In this document: positions 9,964-20,693 of the stretch, piece after piece
How positions within the stretch are numbered: the first letter of the stretch is position 1
Layout of the letters: each line of letters starts with the position of its first letter
Assembly (NCBI RefSeq): GCF_024584785.1
Contig: NZ_CP074112.1
Coordinates: 62,001 to 126,000 of the forward strand
Direction of reading: 5' to 3'
Origin: Idiomarina loihiensis
Lineage (GTDB): Bacteria > Pseudomonadota > Gammaproteobacteria > Enterobacterales > Alteromonadaceae
DNA length: 64,000 nt
Translations under genes and position numbers: made by a program
Notes under the pieces: model-generated
The model's database searches: none
Told to the model about the DNA's origin: nothing
Seen by the model: the letters and a program-made list of their open reading frames with translations, nothing else

Positions 9964-11232
9964 ATGGATATTTTAACAACGTATAGCACGACGTTGATCT
10001 TGCTCGCCGCCGGTTTCGGCTTTTTTATGGCGTGGGGGATTGGTGCCAACGATGTCGCAAATGCGATGGGTACCTCGGTAGGTTCTAAAGCTTTAACCAT
10101 CAAGCAAGCCATCATTGTAGCTATGATTTTTGAATTTGCTGGGGCTTACTTAGCTGGTGGTGAGGTTACCTCAACCATTCGTAAAGGTATTATCGACTCC
10201 GGTTATTTTGTCGATACACCAGAACTTTTGGTGTTTGGTATGATCGGCTCTTTGCTGGCAGCGGGAACCTGGCTACTTATCGCCTCTTGGGCCGGTTGGC
10301 CTGTATCAACCACTCATTCTATTATTGGCGCTATTGTTGGCTTCGCCGCAGTAGGTGTTGGCGTAGATTCAGTCTCTTGGGGCTCGGTGGTTGGTATTAT
10401 CGGTAGTTGGGTTATTACCCCGATGATTGCCGGTTTAATTGCATACTTTGTATTCTTGAGTGCGCAAAAGCTTATCTTTGACCAAGAAAATCCGTTAGCT
10501 ATGGCAAAACGCTATGTGCCTTTCTATATGGCTCTCACCGGTTTTATGATTTCGTTGGTGACCATCAAAAAAGGCTTAAAGCACGTTGGTATCGAAATGA
10601 CCAGTACCGAAGGCTACTTAACGGCAATAGCCGTGGCAGCGGTGGTTGGGGTGCTAGGTAAAGTTGCCATTAGCCGCTTGAAATTTGATCCTGCTGCAGA
10701 CAGGAATATGCATTACACCAACGTTGAGAAAGTCTTTGCGTTGTTAATGGTTGTTACTGCCTGTGCTATGGCCTTTGCCCACGGCTCAAACGATGTAGCC
10801 AATGCTATTGGTCCTGTTGCTGCAGTAGTAAGTATTGTTTCTAGTGGTGGCGAGATCTCCTCAAAAGCTGCATTAGCTTGGTGGGTGCTGCCGGTAGGTG
10901 CTGTAGGTATCGTGCTAGGCTTGGCCATGCTGGGGCGCCGTGTTATTGCGACTATTGGTAAAGGGATCACCCATTTAACCCCAAGTCGTGGCTTTGCGGC
11001 TGAGTTAGCTGCAGCTACCACCGTGGTCATCGCATCGGGTACTGGCTTACCTATTTCTACTACGCAAACTTTAGTTGGCGCAGTATTAGGGGTAGGCATG
11101 GCGCGTGGTATTGCGGCACTTAATTTAGGTGTGGTGCGCAATATCGTGGTGTCATGGGTAGTGACGCTACCTGCTGGTGCTATTATGTCGATTATTTTCT
11201 TCTATATTATTAAAGCTGCATTCGGCGCTTAA
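9964..11232 (+). CDS. pit: Low-affinity inorganic phosphate transporter, PiT family
   Basis: Inner-membrane symporter for phosphate (as metal-phosphate) driven by proton or sodium. The 422 residues carry the duplicated PiT signature: GANDVANAMGTSVGS near residue 27 and GSNDVANAIGPVAAV near residue 275, each starting one inverted half. STTHSIIGAIVG and STTQTLVGAVLG repeat in the same way. The ribosome site GGAG precedes the ATG. It is paired with the upstream PhoU-like gene and followed by a terminator. Confidence 0.95.
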   Translation: MDILTTYSTTLILLAAGFGFFMAWGIGANDVANAMGTSVGSKALTIKQAIIVAMIFEFAGAYLAGGEVTSTIRKGIIDSGYFVDTPELLVFGMIGSLLAAGTWLLIASWAGWPVSTTHSIIGAIVGFAAVGVGVDSVSWGSVVGIIGSWVITPMIAGLIAYFVFLSAQKLIFDQENPLAMAKRYVPFYMALTGFMISLVTIKKGLKHVGIEMTSTEGYLTAIAVAAVVGVLGKVAISRLKFDPAADRNMHYTNVEKVFALLMVVTACAMAFAHGSNDVANAIGPVAAVVSIVSSGGEISSKAALAWWVLPVGAVGIVLGLAMLGRRVIATIGKGITHLTPSRGFAAELAAATTVVIASGTGLPISTTQTLVGAVLGVGMARGIAALNLGVVRNIVVSWVVTLPAGAIMSIIFFYIIKAAFGA

Positions 11233-11330
11233 TACTATTTTGAAAATAAACTGATAATCAGGTGATCTAATTGAATTGCCGTGAGCGTAATTAAAGCAAC
11301 CGGTCTTGTATCGGTTGTCATCTCGTTTTA

Positions 11331-11358
11331 GCGCATCCTTAGTGATGCGCTTTTTTTT
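11331..11358 (+). terminator. Terminator of the phosphate transport operon
   Basis: GCGCATC (11331-11337) pairs with GATGCGC (11344-11350) around a 6-nt loop, followed by eight T. A weaker CAACCG/CGGTTG hairpin lies just upstream (11298-11317). The rest of the 300-bp gap before queA shows no other clear element. Confidence 0.9.
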
Positions 11359-11532
11359 GCCCTGTTTGCAATGGCTAATAGTATGTCGTTCAGCCAAGGT
11401 TTGTGCGCGCTAAGTACCCGCCCGAGTTTTTTTTCTGCGATAAAAACGGTAAAGTACGCGCAATCTTAAACCGCCGTTCTTGATTGACGACGTATCGCCA
11501 AGGGTTTGGCCTAACTTAAATAAGTAACAGCT

Positions 11533-12579
11533 ATGAATGTAAAAGATTTTGCCTTTGAATTACCCGATGAGCTAATCGCACGCTATCCACAACCCGAACG
11601 CAGTGCCAGCCGTTTGTTATGTTTAGATGGTCCTACGGGGCAAGTGCAGCACCAGCAGTTCAAGCAGATTGTAGAGCAACTGCAAGCCGGAGATTTACTG
11701 GTTTTCAATGATACTCGAGTTATTCCGGCACGGTTACTGGGCGAAAAAGTTTCGGGTGGCAAAGTTGAAGTCTTGGTTGAGCGCATTATCGATGAGCATC
11801 GAGCCTGGGTGCATTTGCGAAGTAATAGGTCACCGAAAGCGGGCGCACGAATGATTTTAGAAGGTGCGGTAGAAGTAGAAATGCTAGGGCGCAACGATGC
11901 CTTATTTGAATTGTACTTTCACACCGAGCAGCCGTTGTTAGAAGTGCTTGAGCAGTTCGGTCATATGCCCTTGCCACCTTATATTGATCGGCCTGACGAA
12001 GCGAGTGATAAAGAGCGCTATCAAACGGTCTACAATAAAAAGCCAGGAGCGGTGGCGGCGCCTACGGCTGGCTTACATTTTGATGAGACCATATTGCAGC
12101 AACTACGTGCTAAGGGAGTCGAGTTTGCTTATGTGACTTTGCACGTTGGGGCCGGAACTTTTCAGCCAGTACGAGTAGACAATATCACTGAACATCATAT
12201 GCATAGTGAGTATGCCGAAGTGCCAGAGCAAACAGTGGCAGCGATTGCTGCTACCCGAGCTCGTGGTGGCCGTGTGATTGCCGTAGGTACCACCTCGGTA
12301 CGGTCCTTAGAATCGGCAGCGCAAGCAGCAAAACAAGCGGGTACAGAGTTAGCGCCATTTTTTGCGGATACCGATATTTTTATCTATCCAGGTTATGAAT
12401 TCCAACTAGTAGACGCCATGATTACGAATTTCCATTTACCGGAATCGACCCTGATCATGTTGGTTTCGGCATTTGCTGGGCAAGCTCAGGTGATGGCCGC
12501 TTACGCCGCAGCAGTAGCGGAAAAATATCGCTTCTTTAGCTACGGTGATGCAATGTTTGTGACCCGTCGCACCAGCTAA
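11533..12579 (+). CDS. queA: tRNA preQ1(34) S-adenosylmethionine ribosyltransferase-isomerase
   Basis: Transfers and isomerises the ribosyl part of S-adenosylmethionine onto preQ1 at tRNA position 34, giving epoxyqueuosine. The 348 residues match the family length. Typical segments are [22 protein letters not shown] at the N-terminus, [32 protein letters not shown] and [10 protein letters not shown]. It is followed at 57 bp by tgt, which acts one step earlier in the same pathway. Confidence 0.97.
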   Translation: MNVKDFAFELPDELIARYPQPERSASRLLCLDGPTGQVQHQQFKQIVEQLQAGDLLVFNDTRVIPARLLGEKVSGGKVEVLVERIIDEHRAWVHLRSNRSPKAGARMILEGAVEVEMLGRNDALFELYFHTEQPLLEVLEQFGHMPLPPYIDRPDEASDKERYQTVYNKKPGAVAAPTAGLHFDETILQQLRAKGVEFAYVTLHVGAGTFQPVRVDNITEHHMHSEYAEVPEQTVAAIAATRARGGRVIAVGTTSVRSLESAAQAAKQAGTELAPFFADTDIFIYPGYEFQLVDAMITNFHLPESTLIMLVSAFAGQAQVMAAYAAAVAEKYRFFSYGDAMFVTRRTS

Positions 12580-12636
12580 GGTATACTAAGCGCCTCGGAC
12601 TGTTTTTCCGTGAACTACATAGATAGCGGTGATTAA

Positions 12637-13752
<1,116 letters not shown>

Positions 13753-13786
13753 GTTGGTTTTGTAACCGCTTCTTGTAAGCTAAAAG

Positions 13787-13821
13787 AAAGCCCCGCCAGT
13801 GTCACCACTGCGGGGCTTTTT
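13787..13821 (+). terminator. Terminator after tgt
   Basis: GCCCCG (13790-13795) and CAGTG (13797-13801) pair with CACTG (13806-13810) and CGGGGC (13811-13816), with one bulged C and a TCAC loop. Upstream AAA and a downstream T-run extend it. On the minus strand the upstream A-run gives a shorter T-tract, so it may also end the convergent gene. Confidence 0.9.
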
Positions 13822-13845
13822 AGTTGGTGCTTCGCGCATCAAGCA

Positions 13846-14475
13846 CTAGATAGCGCGCGCAATATCTAAGATATAAGGCTTGATACCGGCAAAGAAGAAT
13901 TCAACAGCAATCAGCATCACAATCAGGCCCATCAATCGCATCAAAATCTTACTGCCACTGCGTCCGAGTTTTGCCATAAATTGACGCCCACTAGCTAGAA
14001 CGAAAGCAGTGAGAATACAAACTGCAACGATAGCAGCGAATAAGCTAATGGTGTTGCTAGTTGCGGGACTTTCCTGAATAAATAGAATCACCATGGTAAT
14101 GGCGCCCGGGCCAGCAACCATGGGAATGCCGATTGGAGTTACCGCAACGTCAGAACCAAAATCAGCTTCGCTTTCACCATCAACGCGTTTAGGTACAGTG
14201 CGCCCACGCAACATTTCAAAGCCCATCACAAAGAATAAAATACCGCCGGCTACGCGCAATCCGTTAACAGATATATTAAAAAAGCTAAAAATAGCTTCGC
14301 CCACTAAGGCAAAAGTACAAAGTGCGATACAGGCTGTTATTGAGGCGCGCATGGCTACCCACCGAGCAGCCTTAGGTGTCATGGCTTCAGTTAAAGCAAT
14401 ATAAATGGGAATCGCCGCTATGGGATTGATCATGGTAAATAGCGAGGTAAACTGAAAGAGAAAGGTTTCTAGCAT
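13846..14475 (-). CDS. MarC-family integral membrane protein
   Basis: A 209-residue inner-membrane protein with six hydrophobic segments and the MarC/UPF0056 features FTMINPIAAIPIYIALT at the N-terminus and PIGIPMVAGPGAI in the middle. The family's transport substrate is unknown, and an early link to multiple antibiotic resistance was later withdrawn. It is transcribed toward tgt and stands alone. The start ATG at 14475 gives the usual N-terminus. Confidence 0.9.
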   Translation of the reverse strand: MLETFLFQFTSLFTMINPIAAIPIYIALTEAMTPKAARWVAMRASITACIALCTFALVGEAIFSFFNISVNGLRVAGGILFFVMGFEMLRGRTVPKRVDGESEADFGSDVAVTPIGIPMVAGPGAITMVILFIQESPATSNTISLFAAIVAVCILTAFVLASGRQFMAKLGRSGSKILMRLMGLIVMLIAVEFFFAGIKPYILDIARAI

Positions 14476-14617
14476 GGTGGCACTCCGGCAAATGGGTTGA
14501 GCTATTCTACCTGTTGCTCACAAAGTTAACAAAAAAATCATTCAATTCAGCAGGATTATCTTTGCTCCGACATTGTGTGTCGTAAGCTGATGGCATACTA
14601 ACACGCAAGTCAGTTCT

Positions 14618-14683
14618 TTGGAGGTGGTAGGTTAAACTTCACCAGCTTTGTTCAGCCTTCGCTGATGAAACTACCACTTCCAA
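14618..14683. other. Long imperfect hairpin upstream of rpsU
   Basis: This lies in the 361-bp gap between marC and rpsU. TTGGAGGTGGTAG (14618-14630) pairs with CTACCACTTCCAA (14671-14683), 13 bp with one wobble. Inside it, TTCACCAGC (14638-14646) pairs with GCTGATGAA (14661-14669) with one mismatch; a 7-nt bulge lies on the left. No T-tract follows on either strand, so it is not an ordinary terminator. It is upstream of the likely rpsU promoter. Confidence 0.5.
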
Positions 14684-14724
14684 TCCTCCCAAACGGTCAG
14701 CTGTGATTTAAATGCCAGATAGGC

Positions 14725-14753
14725 TTTACATCGCGATCTTAACTCGCTACAAT
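14725..14753 (+). promoter_or_regulatory. Probable sigma70 promoter of rpsU
   Basis: TTTACA (-35) and TACAAT (-10) are separated by 17 bp, each with one mismatch to consensus. Transcription would start near 14760 and leave a leader of about 75 nt before rpsU. Confidence 0.6.
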
Positions 14754-14836
14754 TCAGCACCAATTTTGATCATCGTGGTTATATTTTAACCAGTACCGAT
14801 AACCAACAACCGAATTTTCATTGAGGTGAGATTTTA

Positions 14837-15052
14837 ATGCCAGTTGTTAAAGTAAAAGAAAACGAGCCGTTTGACGTAGCTTTACGTCGTTTTAAGCGCT
14901 CTTGCGAGAAAGCAGGTGTATTGTCTGAAGTACGTAGCCGTGAATTCTACGAGAAGCCTACTTCAGAGCGTAAGCGCAAGAAAGCCGCTGCGGTTAAGCG
15001 TCACGCGAAGAAATTATCTCGCGAGAACGCACGTCGTACTCGTCTGTACTAA
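14837..15052 (+). CDS. rpsU: 30S ribosomal protein S21
   Basis: A small basic protein of the small ribosomal subunit, important for initiation and base pairing with the messenger leader. The 71 residues match the family exactly, from [21 protein letters not shown] through the lysine/arginine-rich tail ending [10 protein letters not shown] strong ribosome site (GAGGTGAG) precedes the ATG. It is the first gene of the macromolecular-synthesis group with dnaG and rpoD, separated from dnaG by a terminator as in related bacteria. Confidence 0.98.
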   Translation: MPVVKVKENEPFDVALRRFKRSCEKAGVLSEVRSREFYEKPTSERKRKKAAAVKRHAKKLSRENARRTRLY

Positions 15053-15107
15053 GTAACTGGTACCGTAGCGGCGCAGCCGACGGCGGTGTCACTACAGCAC
15101 AGACCTC

Positions 15108-15143
15108 AAAAGCCGGATTGAGTCTTCTCAGTTCGGTTTTTTT
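15108..15143 (+). terminator. Terminator between rpsU and dnaG
   Basis: AGCCGGATTGAG (15111-15122) pairs with CTCAGTTCGG and following bases (15127-15138) with a few G-T pairs around a TCTT loop, followed by seven T. In the E. coli operon a partial terminator at this place sets the ratio of S21 to primase; the same role is inferred here. Confidence 0.8.
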
Positions 15144-15313
15144 GTGGGCGTCATTCTCGAAGCTCTAACATCTAGATAAAGCGATTCAACCGTTACAACG
15201 AGTTAGTAGTTGGGGTACACTGACGCCATGATCTGAACTACCTCCACAGCAATGGTGTGCAGTACTTTTTACCTACTATGCTGTGCTTTAGGTGATGCCC
15301 AAATGGAACCTTT

Positions 15314-17065
15314 ATGGCTGGTCTGATTCCCAAAAGCTTTATCCATGATCTATTGGATCGCGCTGATATTGTCGAGATTGTCGATAGCCGAGTGCCACTT
15401 AAGCGGGCTGGTAGAAATTACCAGGCCTGTTGTCCCTTTCATAGTGAAAAAAGCCCCAGTTTTACGGTGGCTCCAGACAAACAGTTCTATCACTGTTTTG
15501 GCTGTGGTGAACACGGTAATGCCATTGATTTTTTGATGAAATTTGATGGTCTCGAGTTTCCTGAAGCGGTTGAAGAACTAGCTGGAATCATGGGGGTTGA
15601 AGTGCCTCGCGAAACCAGCGCTAATCCACAAGCTGATGCCCGCCAACGAGCGCAAGCCGCTGATGATTATCAGCAAATGGAACAGGCGGCAAAGTATTTT
15701 GCGCATCAGTTACGTCATCATGCCAAGAGTAGCCAAGTTATCGACTACTTGAAAGGTCGTGGTTTAAGCGGTGCTGTGGTGAAAGACTTTCAGATCGGTT
15801 ATGCCCCTGATGGCTGGGATGGACTACTACTCAGTTTGGCGAAAAATCACAAAGATCGTCAGCAGCTATTTGATCTTAAATTAGTGAATCGTAATGAAAA
15901 CCAGCGCTACTACGACTTTTTTCGGGACCGCATTATGTTTCCGATCCGCGATCGTCGTGGTCGGGTGGTCGGTTTTGGTGGACGGATCATCACGGGTGAC
16001 GGACCGAAATATTTGAACTCGCCAGAAACACGAATTTTTCATAAAGGACGCGAACTCTATGGCTTTTATGAAGCCAAGAAAGCGCACAAACAATTAGCTC
16101 AGGTGGTCATAGTTGAGGGTTATATGGATGTGGTTGCCTTGGCTCAAGCCGGAATCACTTACGCGGTAGCATCCCTCGGTACGGCCACAACAGCAGACCA
16201 GTTACAGCTGTTATTTCGTGCCACCACACAAGTCACCTGTTGTTATGACGGTGATAGAGCTGGCCGAGATGCTGCTTGGCGGGCGCTAGAAAATGCACTG
16301 CCATTATTAAACGATGGCTTAGCGTTAAACTTTTTGTTTTTACCCGATGGTGAAGACCCCGACACTATTGTGCGTAAAGAGGGAGCGGAGGCATTTAGCG
16401 CACGCTTGCAACAAGCACAGAGCTTCATAGACTACTTTTTTAGTCACCTCACAGAAACTATTGATGTGAGTAGTGATGCCGGCAAATCAATGCTATTGAA
16501 GCAAGCAACACCGTTGATAGAAAGAGTAGCAAGCGAATTTTATCGGGAAGAATTACTGAATCGATTGGCACGTTTGTTACGCCGCGAAACCTCGCAGCTT
16601 AAACAACAAATAAAAGCACCTACCAGCCAACACCGCCGCCCCGAGCAGCTTAAAATGACGCCTATGCGGCGCGCTATCGGGTTATTGGTACAGCACCCGC
16701 AGCTAGGGCGAGAGATTCCTTTGCATAAAGAGCTGATTGAATTAAAGCAACCAGGTATTGAATTGTTATTAGCCCTGCATGAACAGACACAGCAGCAACA
16801 GTTAACTACTGCGCAGTTACTCGAGTTGTGGCGCGATCAGCCCGAAGAAAAAGCATTGCGACAATTAGCAAGTTGGGAACATCACCTAGATGAAGAGCAC
16901 GTTGCGCAAGAATTCTTTGATACCTTTCTCTATTTTATTGATCAATATATGGAACAGCGTGCTAGTGAGTTACTGGCCAAAGAGCAACAAGCACCGCTAA
17001 GCAAAGAAGAAAAGCAAGAGTACATGGTGTTATTGCAATACCGTTCGGATCGTGGAAAACGCTAA
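15314..17065 (+). CDS. dnaG: DNA primase
   Basis: Makes RNA primers at the replication fork and interacts with DnaB helicase. The 583 residues show the CHC2 zinc domain (residues about 39-64, CCPFHSEKSPSF and FYHCFGCGEHG), the catalytic core and TOPRIM domain with VVIVEGYMDVVALAQAG and CCYDGDRAGRDAAWRAL, and a helical C-terminal DnaB-binding region from about residue 430. The start gives the conserved MAGLIPKSFIHDLLDRADIV. It sits between rpsU and rpoD. Confidence 0.97.
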   Translation: MAGLIPKSFIHDLLDRADIVEIVDSRVPLKRAGRNYQACCPFHSEKSPSFTVAPDKQFYHCFGCGEHGNAIDFLMKFDGLEFPEAVEELAGIMGVEVPRETSANPQADARQRAQAADDYQQMEQAAKYFAHQLRHHAKSSQVIDYLKGRGLSGAVVKDFQIGYAPDGWDGLLLSLAKNHKDRQQLFDLKLVNRNENQRYYDFFRDRIMFPIRDRRGRVVGFGGRIITGDGPKYLNSPETRIFHKGRELYGFYEAKKAHKQLAQVVIVEGYMDVVALAQAGITYAVASLGTATTADQLQLLFRATTQVTCCYDGDRAGRDAAWRALENALPLLNDGLALNFLFLPDGEDPDTIVRKEGAEAFSARLQQAQSFIDYFFSHLTETIDVSSDAGKSMLLKQATPLIERVASEFYREELLNRLARLLRRETSQLKQQIKAPTSQHRRPEQLKMTPMRRAIGLLVQHPQLGREIPLHKELIELKQPGIELLLALHEQTQQQQLTTAQLLELWRDQPEEKALRQLASWEHHLDEEHVAQEFFDTFLYFIDQYMEQRASELLAKEQQAPLSKEEKQEYMVLLQYRSDRGKR

Positions 17066-17219
17066 TAAGTGGTGGAATAGCCTATTCCATGGCTCTTTAT
17101 TTTAAACAAAAACGATGAAAAACAAAATGTTATTAGAGTTGGCACAAGCTTTGCTTTAGTTATCAAGTCAGTTTGACTTACTCACTTTATTAATAAAAAA
17201 CAGATTACTAGGAGATGTT

Positions 17220-17612
17220 ATGAGATCTTTTGTGGCACCTAAGCAGGTCGTTGCTTTGATGACTGTCGCGGCACTAAGCCTTGGTTTAAGTGGTTGTATT
17301 ATCGTGACTGAAACCGAGCACCGGCAGAGTTCATCTGAAGTTGCAGATAAAGAGCAGCGTAATCGCCAGATTATTGCTTCATTGCAAGAAAATACCAGTG
17401 TGGCTACCGTAGAAGCTGAGCTAGGTGTACCGGAATTTTCAGATCTAGTGACTCGTGATGGTAAGCGCTATCGAGTCCTTTACTATCGTACTCAACGGGT
17501 TCATGCTGATGGTAATACCACCCGCGATGAGTGTACTCCGCTGGTATTTAAAGATGGCCAGTTAATAGGCACAGGGGAACTCGCTGTCGCACAAATCCCC
17601 ACAAACAACTGA
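17220..17612 (+). CDS. DUF3192 family lipoprotein
   Basis: A 130-residue predicted lipoprotein with lipobox LGLSGC (Cys26) after a hydrophobic signal. The C-terminal half contains YRVLYYRTQRVHADGNTT and DECTPLVFKDGQLIGTGE, which I recognise as the DUF3192 family of Vibrio and Shewanella relatives. The function is unknown. The fold may resemble SmpA/BamE-type modules, because the preceding helix contains a spaced ASLQENTSVATVEAELGVPE segment. It has its own ribosome site (AGGAGATG) and lies between dnaG and rpoD, an unusual place. Confidence 0.82.
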   Translation: MRSFVAPKQVVALMTVAALSLGLSGCIIVTETEHRQSSSEVADKEQRNRQIIASLQENTSVATVEAELGVPEFSDLVTRDGKRYRVLYYRTQRVHADGNTTRDECTPLVFKDGQLIGTGELAVAQIPTNN

Positions 17613-17640
17613 TTAATTTCTGGCTCAAAACGACAGTATC

Positions 17641-17649
17641 TGCTACAAT
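17641..17649 (+). promoter_or_regulatory. Possible extended -10 promoter for rpoD
   Basis: TGCTACAAT combines an extended TGn with a near-consensus -10. The expected -35 position shows only a weak match. It lies about 120 bp upstream of rpoD and after the lipoprotein stop, so it could give rpoD a separate promoter. Confidence 0.4.
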
Positions 17650-17769
17650 TTCCGGTCTTGAATTTTACACCTCACGCACTTATTTAATTAAGGTAGTGGT
17701 CATACATTAATTAAGTTGCCGAAGTGAAGACCGGTTACTTTTCTATTTAATAACAGGTGGTAGATCTGT

Positions 17770-19611
17770 ATGCAGCAGAGTCGTCAATCACAACTCAGAC
17801 TTCTTATTGCCAAAGGCAAAGAGCAAGGGTATCTCACTTTTTCAGAAGTGAATGATCACCTTCCTTCTGAGATCGTTGATTCGGATCAAATCGAAGACAT
17901 CATCGGCATGATCAATGATATGGGTATTCAGGTGTTCGAAAGTGCCCCTGATGCCGATGAATTGATGATGAGCGAAGATACCGCCGACGAAGATGCGGCA
18001 GAGGCTGCTGCGCAAGCTTTAGCAAGCGTTGACGGCGAGCTTGGTCGCACCACTGACCCCGTACGTATGTACATGCGTGAGATGGGTACCGTTGAGCTGT
18101 TAACTCGTGAAGGCGAGATTGACATTGCTAAGCGTATTGAAGATGGGATTAACCAAGTTCAGTGCTCAGTAGCAGAATATCCTGAAGCCATCAACTTCTT
18201 GCTAGAGCAATGGGATTCGTGTGAAGCGGAAGAAATGCGCTTAACCGATATTATCTCTGGTTTTATCGATCCTAACGAAGTGGATGCAGCGCCGGTTAGT
18301 GCTACTCACATCGGCTCAGAATTAAGCGAAGACGAGCTTGAAGACGATGATGATGATGCCGATGAAGACGACGATAGCGATGACGATAGCTCTGATAGCG
18401 GTATAGATCCTGAGTTTGCTCGTCAAAAGTTTGCCGAATTACGTGAACAGTACGAAAAAACTCGTACTGCTATTAGCAAGCATGGTCGTGAGCACGCCAA
18501 GGCCCGCACTGAAATTGAAGCCTTAAGTGAATTGTTTAAGCAGTTCCGCTTAGTGCCTAAGCAGTTTGATCGCTTAGTTAAAGACATGCGTGACATGATG
18601 CATCGAGTGCGAGTGCAAGAGCGCTTGATCATGAAGATGTGTGTAGAGCAAGCGGCTATGCCAAAACGCTCATTCATGAAGGTTTTTGCCGGTAACGAAA
18701 ATAGTACCAGCTGGTTAACAGCAGCGATTGCAGAAGGTGAGGCCTACTCGGCCGTCTTACAAGAGCTACAACCAGAGGTAGAACGTTGTATTCATAAGTT
18801 AGCCGAAGTTGAAGTTGAAACTGGGTTAACTATTGCCAAAGTAAAAGATATTAATCGTCGCATGTCGATTGGCGAAGCCAAAGCGCGTCGTGCTAAAAAG
18901 GAAATGGTTGAAGCTAACTTACGTTTGGTTATTTCCATCGCGAAAAAATACACCAACCGCGGTTTGCAGTTCCTTGATCTCATTCAGGAAGGGAACATCG
19001 GTTTGATGAAGGCCGTTGACAAGTTTGAATATCGCCGTGGTTATAAGTTCTCAACTTACGCTACATGGTGGATTCGTCAGGCGATTACTCGTTCAATTGC
19101 TGACCAAGCCCGTACCATCCGTATTCCTGTGCATATGATTGAGACTATCAATAAACTCAATCGTATTTCACGTCAAATGTTGCAAGAGATGGGACGTGAG
19201 CCAAGTCCGGAAGAGCTTGCCGAACGTATGGTGATGCCTGAGGATAAGATTCGCAAAGTTCTGAAAATTGCGAAAGAGCCGATCTCAATGGAAACTCCTA
19301 TCGGTGATGATGAAGATTCACATTTAGGTGATTTCATCGAGGATACTACCCTTGATTTACCAGTGGACTCGGCTACTTCAGAAAGCTTACGTAATGCCGT
19401 TCGCGAGGTGCTAGGTGGTTTAACTCAGCGCGAAGCGAAAGTTCTACGGATGCGTTTTGGGATTGATATGAATACCGATCATACCTTGGAAGAGGTAGGT
19501 AAGCAGTTTGACGTAACTCGTGAGAGGATTCGTCAAATAGAAGCTAAGGCGCTTCGTAAATTGCGTCATCCAAGTCGTTCAGAACAGTTGAAATCCTTCT
19601 TGGACGAATAA
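17770..19611 (+). CDS. rpoD: RNA polymerase primary sigma factor sigma70
   Basis: Directs RNA polymerase to housekeeping promoters. The 613 residues contain region 1.1 (residues 1-80, [14 protein letters not shown]), region 1.2 ([11 protein letters not shown]), a large non-conserved insert with an acidic stretch near residues 185-215, region 2 with [20 protein letters not shown] and [14 protein letters not shown] for -10 recognition and melting, region 3 ([15 protein letters not shown]), and region 4.2 with [20 protein letters not shown] for -35 recognition. The ribosome site AGGTGG precedes the ATG. A strong terminator follows. Confidence 0.99.
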   Translation: MQQSRQSQLRLLIAKGKEQGYLTFSEVNDHLPSEIVDSDQIEDIIGMINDMGIQVFESAPDADELMMSEDTADEDAAEAAAQALASVDGELGRTTDPVRMYMREMGTVELLTREGEIDIAKRIEDGINQVQCSVAEYPEAINFLLEQWDSCEAEEMRLTDIISGFIDPNEVDAAPVSATHIGSELSEDELEDDDDDADEDDDSDDDSSDSGIDPEFARQKFAELREQYEKTRTAISKHGREHAKARTEIEALSELFKQFRLVPKQFDRLVKDMRDMMHRVRVQERLIMKMCVEQAAMPKRSFMKVFAGNENSTSWLTAAIAEGEAYSAVLQELQPEVERCIHKLAEVEVETGLTIAKVKDINRRMSIGEAKARRAKKEMVEANLRLVISIAKKYTNRGLQFLDLIQEGNIGLMKAVDKFEYRRGYKFSTYATWWIRQAITRSIADQARTIRIPVHMIETINKLNRISRQMLQEMGREPSPEELAERMVMPEDKIRKVLKIAKEPISMETPIGDDEDSHLGDFIEDTTLDLPVDSATSESLRNAVREVLGGLTQREAKVLRMRFGIDMNTDHTLEEVGKQFDVTRERIRQIEAKALRKLRHPSRSEQLKSFLDE

Positions 19612-19644
19612 CACGGAACGACTGAGATTTATATCGGTCATAAG

Positions 19645-19676
19645 AAGCTCTAGAGCTAGCTCTAGGGCTTTTTTTA
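19645..19676 (+). terminator. rpoD terminator
   Basis: AAGCTCTAGAG (19645-19655) pairs with CTCTAGGGCTT (19660-19670) with one wobble around a CTAG loop, followed by a long T-run. Confidence 0.92.
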
Positions 19677-19730
19677 TTTTTGCGGCTAAATTTGCTAAAA
19701 TAGCGGCAACTTCGCTGAAAAGGATGAATC

Positions 19731-20525
19731 ATGATCGATATAGATCAGAGTAAAACCGTAACCCAGCAACCAGGACGCATTGTTGATGCGCACTTTCATA
19801 TCTACAATGACGCATTTCCTTTAATCGAGAATCAAGGTTTTTTGCCATCGCAGTTTTTGATTGAAGACTACCTGCATCGTACTAAGCATTTTAACATCGT
19901 AGGTGGGGTGATTGTCTCTGGCTCGGTGCAAGGTTTTGACCAGAATTACTTGAAGGCCGCTTTAGCAGCCATGGGACCGAATTTTGTGGGTATCACTAAT
20001 TTACCGAGTTCAGTCTCCGATGCCGAAATTTTGAAACTGCGTGAGCATCGTATTCGCGGTATCCGTGTTAATTTAAAACGTGGCGTGGTCAGTGGTTTAG
20101 ATAATCTAGTAGATTTTGGGAAGAGGATATGGGATCTCGCTGGCTGGCATCTTGAAATGTATGTTGATAGCCGCGAACTCGATGAAGTGGTGCCGAAATT
20201 GATCAAATTGCCGAAGGCCTCGATAGACCATTTAGGTATGGCTCGGTCAGGTTTGTCGCAAGTGCAAAAGCTCGCCGAGCATGGGGTTAAGATTAAAGCG
20301 AGTGGTTTTGGTCGCACTGAAGTAGACGTAGCCAAAGCTGTTAAGGCTATTTATAGCGTTAATCCAGACAGTTTAATGTTTGGTACAGATTTGCCTTCAA
20401 CCCGAGCAGAACGGCCATTTAATGTGCGCGATATTGAGACTGTGTGTGAAGCCCTAGGCGATACGAAAGCTATCGACAAAGTCTTTGCTCAAAACGCAGC
20501 TGATTTCTACCATTTAACCTTATAA
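19731..20525 (+). CDS. Amidohydrolase-family (TIM-barrel) metal-dependent hydrolase
   Basis: A 264-residue protein of the Amidohydro_2 family. The metal-binding HxH is near the N-terminus in IVDAHFHIYND. A later histidine sits in SIDHLGMARSG, and the catalytic aspartate is probably in LMFGTDLPSTR. Relatives hydrolyse lactones or decarboxylate aromatic acids; the substrate here cannot be inferred. It lies between the rpoD terminator and tRNA-Ile2 with no obvious pathway partner. Confidence 0.85.
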   Translation: MIDIDQSKTVTQQPGRIVDAHFHIYNDAFPLIENQGFLPSQFLIEDYLHRTKHFNIVGGVIVSGSVQGFDQNYLKAALAAMGPNFVGITNLPSSVSDAEILKLREHRIRGIRVNLKRGVVSGLDNLVDFGKRIWDLAGWHLEMYVDSRELDEVVPKLIKLPKASIDHLGMARSGLSQVQKLAEHGVKIKASGFGRTEVDVAKAVKAIYSVNPDSLMFGTDLPSTRAERPFNVRDIETVCEALGDTKAIDKVFAQNAADFYHLTL

Positions 20526-20542
20526 AAAACTCGGCAAGGGTC

Positions 20543-20571
20543 ATGACAAGCGGGTCGAAATTTCATATACT
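20543..20571 (+). promoter_or_regulatory. sigma70 promoter of the tRNA-Ile2 gene
   Basis: ATGACA (-35) and TATACT (-10) are spaced by 17 bp, each with one mismatch. A GC-rich discriminator (TGCGCCCGC) follows directly, as in stringently controlled stable-RNA promoters. The tRNA begins about 40 nt downstream of the predicted start. Confidence 0.7.
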
Positions 20572-20617
20572 TGCGCCCGCTTTGTTAATCGCATAGGTTA
20601 ACAACCATGTCTCGTAT

Positions 20618-20693
20618 GGCCCCTTAGCTCAGTGGTTAGAGCAGCCGACTCATAATCGGTTGGTCCCCAGTTCAAATCTGGGAGGGGCCACCA
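20618..20693 (+). tRNA. tRNA-Ile2 (CAU anticodon, read as k2C-AU by TilS)
   Basis: A 76-nt cloverleaf with encoded CCA. The acceptor arms GGCCCCT and AGGGGCC pair, the anticodon stem is GCCGA/TCGGT, and the loop CTCATAA holds CAT at 20651-20653. The body closely resembles E. coli ileX rather than tRNA-Met, and ileX is also near rpoD there. This tRNA decodes AUA after lysidine modification. Horizontally acquired DNA begins soon after its 3' end. Confidence 0.93.

Noticed and set aside
14631-14637. GTTAAAC inside the hairpin as an integron attC core
   Set aside because: The matching second core site is absent and the motif is in a bulge rather than at the ends of the palindrome; no integrase is nearby.
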